Shown here piece by piece: positions 5,016-6,021 of a stretch of 6,021 nt of DNA. The first letter of the stretch is position 1. Each line of letters begins with the position of its first letter. Source of the stretch: Oxalobacteraceae bacterium (GTDB taxonomy: Bacteria; Pseudomonadota; Gammaproteobacteria; Burkholderiales; Burkholderiaceae_D); assembly GCA_027485535.1 (NCBI GenBank), contig JAIXQV010000139.1:1-6021 (forward strand), written 5' to 3'. Made by a program: the position numbers and the translations under genes. The notes under the pieces were generated by a model. That model did no database searches. It saw nothing but the letters and a program-made list of their open reading frames with translations, and was not told where the DNA came from.

Positions 5016-6021
5016 CTACGCCAGTTGCAGCAGCAGAGCCTGTGCACGCTGGGCTAGCTCTGGATCACGCGCGCTCGCTACCTCGGTGAGTAAATCACGC
5101 GCACCCGCGTGATCGCCGATTTCCTTGCAGGCGAGCGCAAGCTCAAGCTTGGTGCTCAGCACCGAGCTACTGACCGGTCCCTGAGTGACTGGCGCCATCC
5201 TCGTGGTGGGTGGTGCGCTCTGGGTTGCTATCGGCTCGAGCGAGAAATCGATTAAATGCGATGTGTCGCCCATCGCCTTTTCATTGATCGGCTTGTCATT
5301 GATCGTTTTTCCGCTGATCGGCGTATTGCTGATCCCTGTATTGCTGCCTAATGCTTCGCCGACGATCATGCCATTCGCATTCGTGCGGCTCACATACGGG
5401 TTACTGCCGTTCTGACTTCGCGGGGTTGATGCCGCCACAGCATCGACGCTACTAGTCACGGATTTGTACAGGTGATTATCTGGCTCCAATGACTGTCCGA
5501 TCTGGGCGGCGCGCGCCCAATCCGGCCCCTGACCATGGGTCAGTAAGCGTAGCTCAGCGGCTACCGTACCGAAGCGCTGATGATCATTTCGTGTGGCATA
5601 AATCTCAAGCAGCTTGACCCGCAAGGCATGTCGCTCCGGATGCGCGCGCATGGCATCAAGCAGAATTTCTTCCGCTTGCTCATCGCGCCCATAAGCGATG
5701 TAAACATCGGCCTCGGCAACGGCATCCACCTCGCGCATATCGATCTGGCTGACCGAGGGCACGAAGTTCGAGTGGAACACACTATGCGCAGTATCGATCT
5801 GCCTCCCGCCAGCCTCCCCAATCACGGTGGGTGACATGGTTGGCTCAATTGGGCTTGGGTCGAGTGCATCACCCGCTGCGCTTTTACGGCGTTGTCGACG
5901 CCAAAGTAGCGCAATCACGAGCAAGCCGACGGCTGCGCTTGCAGTAACTATCGGGTCGAGCTGGGTGAGCGCGAAAACATCCTCGGTAATCGTCGATGGC
6001 AACGCGGCTGGTGCTGGCGCT
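5016..6021 (-). CDS. fimV: FimV-family polar/type IV pilus assembly protein, C-terminal part
   Basis: The 3' part of the gene, ending at TAG 5016-5018. The frame is open to the right edge: upstream of the TTG at 6002 it reads A-P-A-P-A-A, the Ala/Pro-rich linker typical of FimV, so that TTG is internal and the N-terminal periplasmic LysM region lies outside the window. Counting from that Leu, one membrane helix occupies about 17-34 (5954-5901), followed by RRQRRK. The cytoplasmic part has a TPR-like block at 91-152 (EVDAVAEADVYIAYGR, EEILLDAM, VKLLEIYATRND), then a Ser/Asn/Thr-rich linker (about 181-282) carrying a pentapeptide repeat at 219-248. The conserved C-terminal FimV domain is at about 284-328 (LELALACKEIGDHAGARDLL). 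Family members organise the cell pole, type IV pili and related cAMP signalling in Pseudomonas; the role in this organism is inferred. Confidence 0.93.
   Translation of the reverse strand, partial: APAPAALPSTITEDVFALTQLDPIVTASAAVGLLVIALLWRRQRRKSAAGDALDPSPIEPTMSPTVIGEAGGRQIDTAHSVFHSNFVPSVSQIDMREVDAVAEADVYIAYGRDEQAEEILLDAMRAHPERHALRVKLLEIYATRNDHQRFGTVAAELRLLTHGQGPDWARAAQIGQSLEPDNHLYKSVTSSVDAVAASTPRSQNGSNPYVSRTNANGMIVGEALGSNTGISNTPISGKTINDKPINEKAMGDTSHLIDFSLEPIATQSAPPTTRMAPVTQGPVSSSVLSTKLELALACKEIGDHAGARDLLTEVASARDPELAQRAQALLLQLA
5259..5348 (-). repeat. Six-unit 15-bp in-frame tandem repeat in fimV
   Basis: Six consecutive 15-bp units, read on the minus strand, encode the pentapeptides GSNTG, ISNTP, ISGKT, INDKP, INEKA and MGDTS. 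The middle four (5274-5333) are clearest: each begins with ATC followed by AGC or AAT. Adjacent units share most positions, for example units 3 and 4 (ATCAATGACAAGCCG and ATCAATGAAAAGGCG). The array lies in the disordered-looking linker between the TPR-like block and the C-terminal FimV domain. A whole-unit gain or loss would keep the frame, so length variation between strains is plausible. Confidence 0.65.

Noticed and set aside
6000..6002. TTG as the start codon of the fimV reading frame.
   Set aside because: The frame continues open to the window edge with an Ala/Pro-rich linker, and the membrane helix and TPR-like parts are the C-terminal half of a FimV protein, so the real start is outside the window.
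1..6021. A previously undescribed system, mobile element, CRISPR array or RNA gene.
   Set aside because: Every long coding region is a recognised housekeeping gene in a conserved order. No transposase, integrase, phage or defence gene, no regularly spaced repeats and no tRNA/rRNA-like sequence were seen.

Overview
The window is a stretch of chromosome from a betaproteobacterium, most likely Burkholderiales and probably Burkholderiaceae. The evidence is the gene order fimV - truA - trpF - trpB - trpA - accD - folC, together with protein sequences (AccD, TruA and the FimV C-terminus in particular) that read like Burkholderia/Ralstonia-type proteins. Base composition looks only moderately GC-rich (mid-50s % by eye, not computed), lower than in typical free-living Burkholderia. 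The genus cannot be settled from the sequence alone. All seven genes lie on the minus strand, so transcription runs from high to low coordinates.

Layout in transcription order: the C-terminal part of fimV (5016-6021, cut by the window edge); truA (4156-4968, apparently starting with TTG); trpF (3471-4133); trpB (2223-3449); trpA (1271-2077); accD (279-1151); and the first 28 codons of folC (1-84). The first four genes are tightly packed, with gaps of 47, 22 and 21 bp. The next three gaps are longer (145, 119 and 194 bp), and each contains inverted repeats. A TACAAT -10-like box lies in front of accD. None of the dyads has the run of Us needed for a convincing intrinsic terminator.

Functionally, trpF, trpB and trpA encode the phosphoribosylanthranilate isomerase step and the two tryptophan synthase subunits. 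The other trp genes (E, G, D, C) are not here. TruA modifies the tRNA anticodon arm, AccD is the carboxyltransferase beta subunit of acetyl-CoA carboxylase, FolC makes (poly)glutamylated folates, and FimV is a cell-pole/type IV pilus assembly hub. This is a conserved housekeeping neighbourhood rather than an accessory island.

I found no mobile element, CRISPR array, RNA gene or new system. The points worth a second look are: a Glu in place of the catalytic Asp60 of TrpA; a six-unit 15-bp in-frame repeat in the FimV linker; the TTG start of truA without a clear ribosome binding site; a long structured trpB-trpA spacer; and a related pair of dyads between accD and folC.
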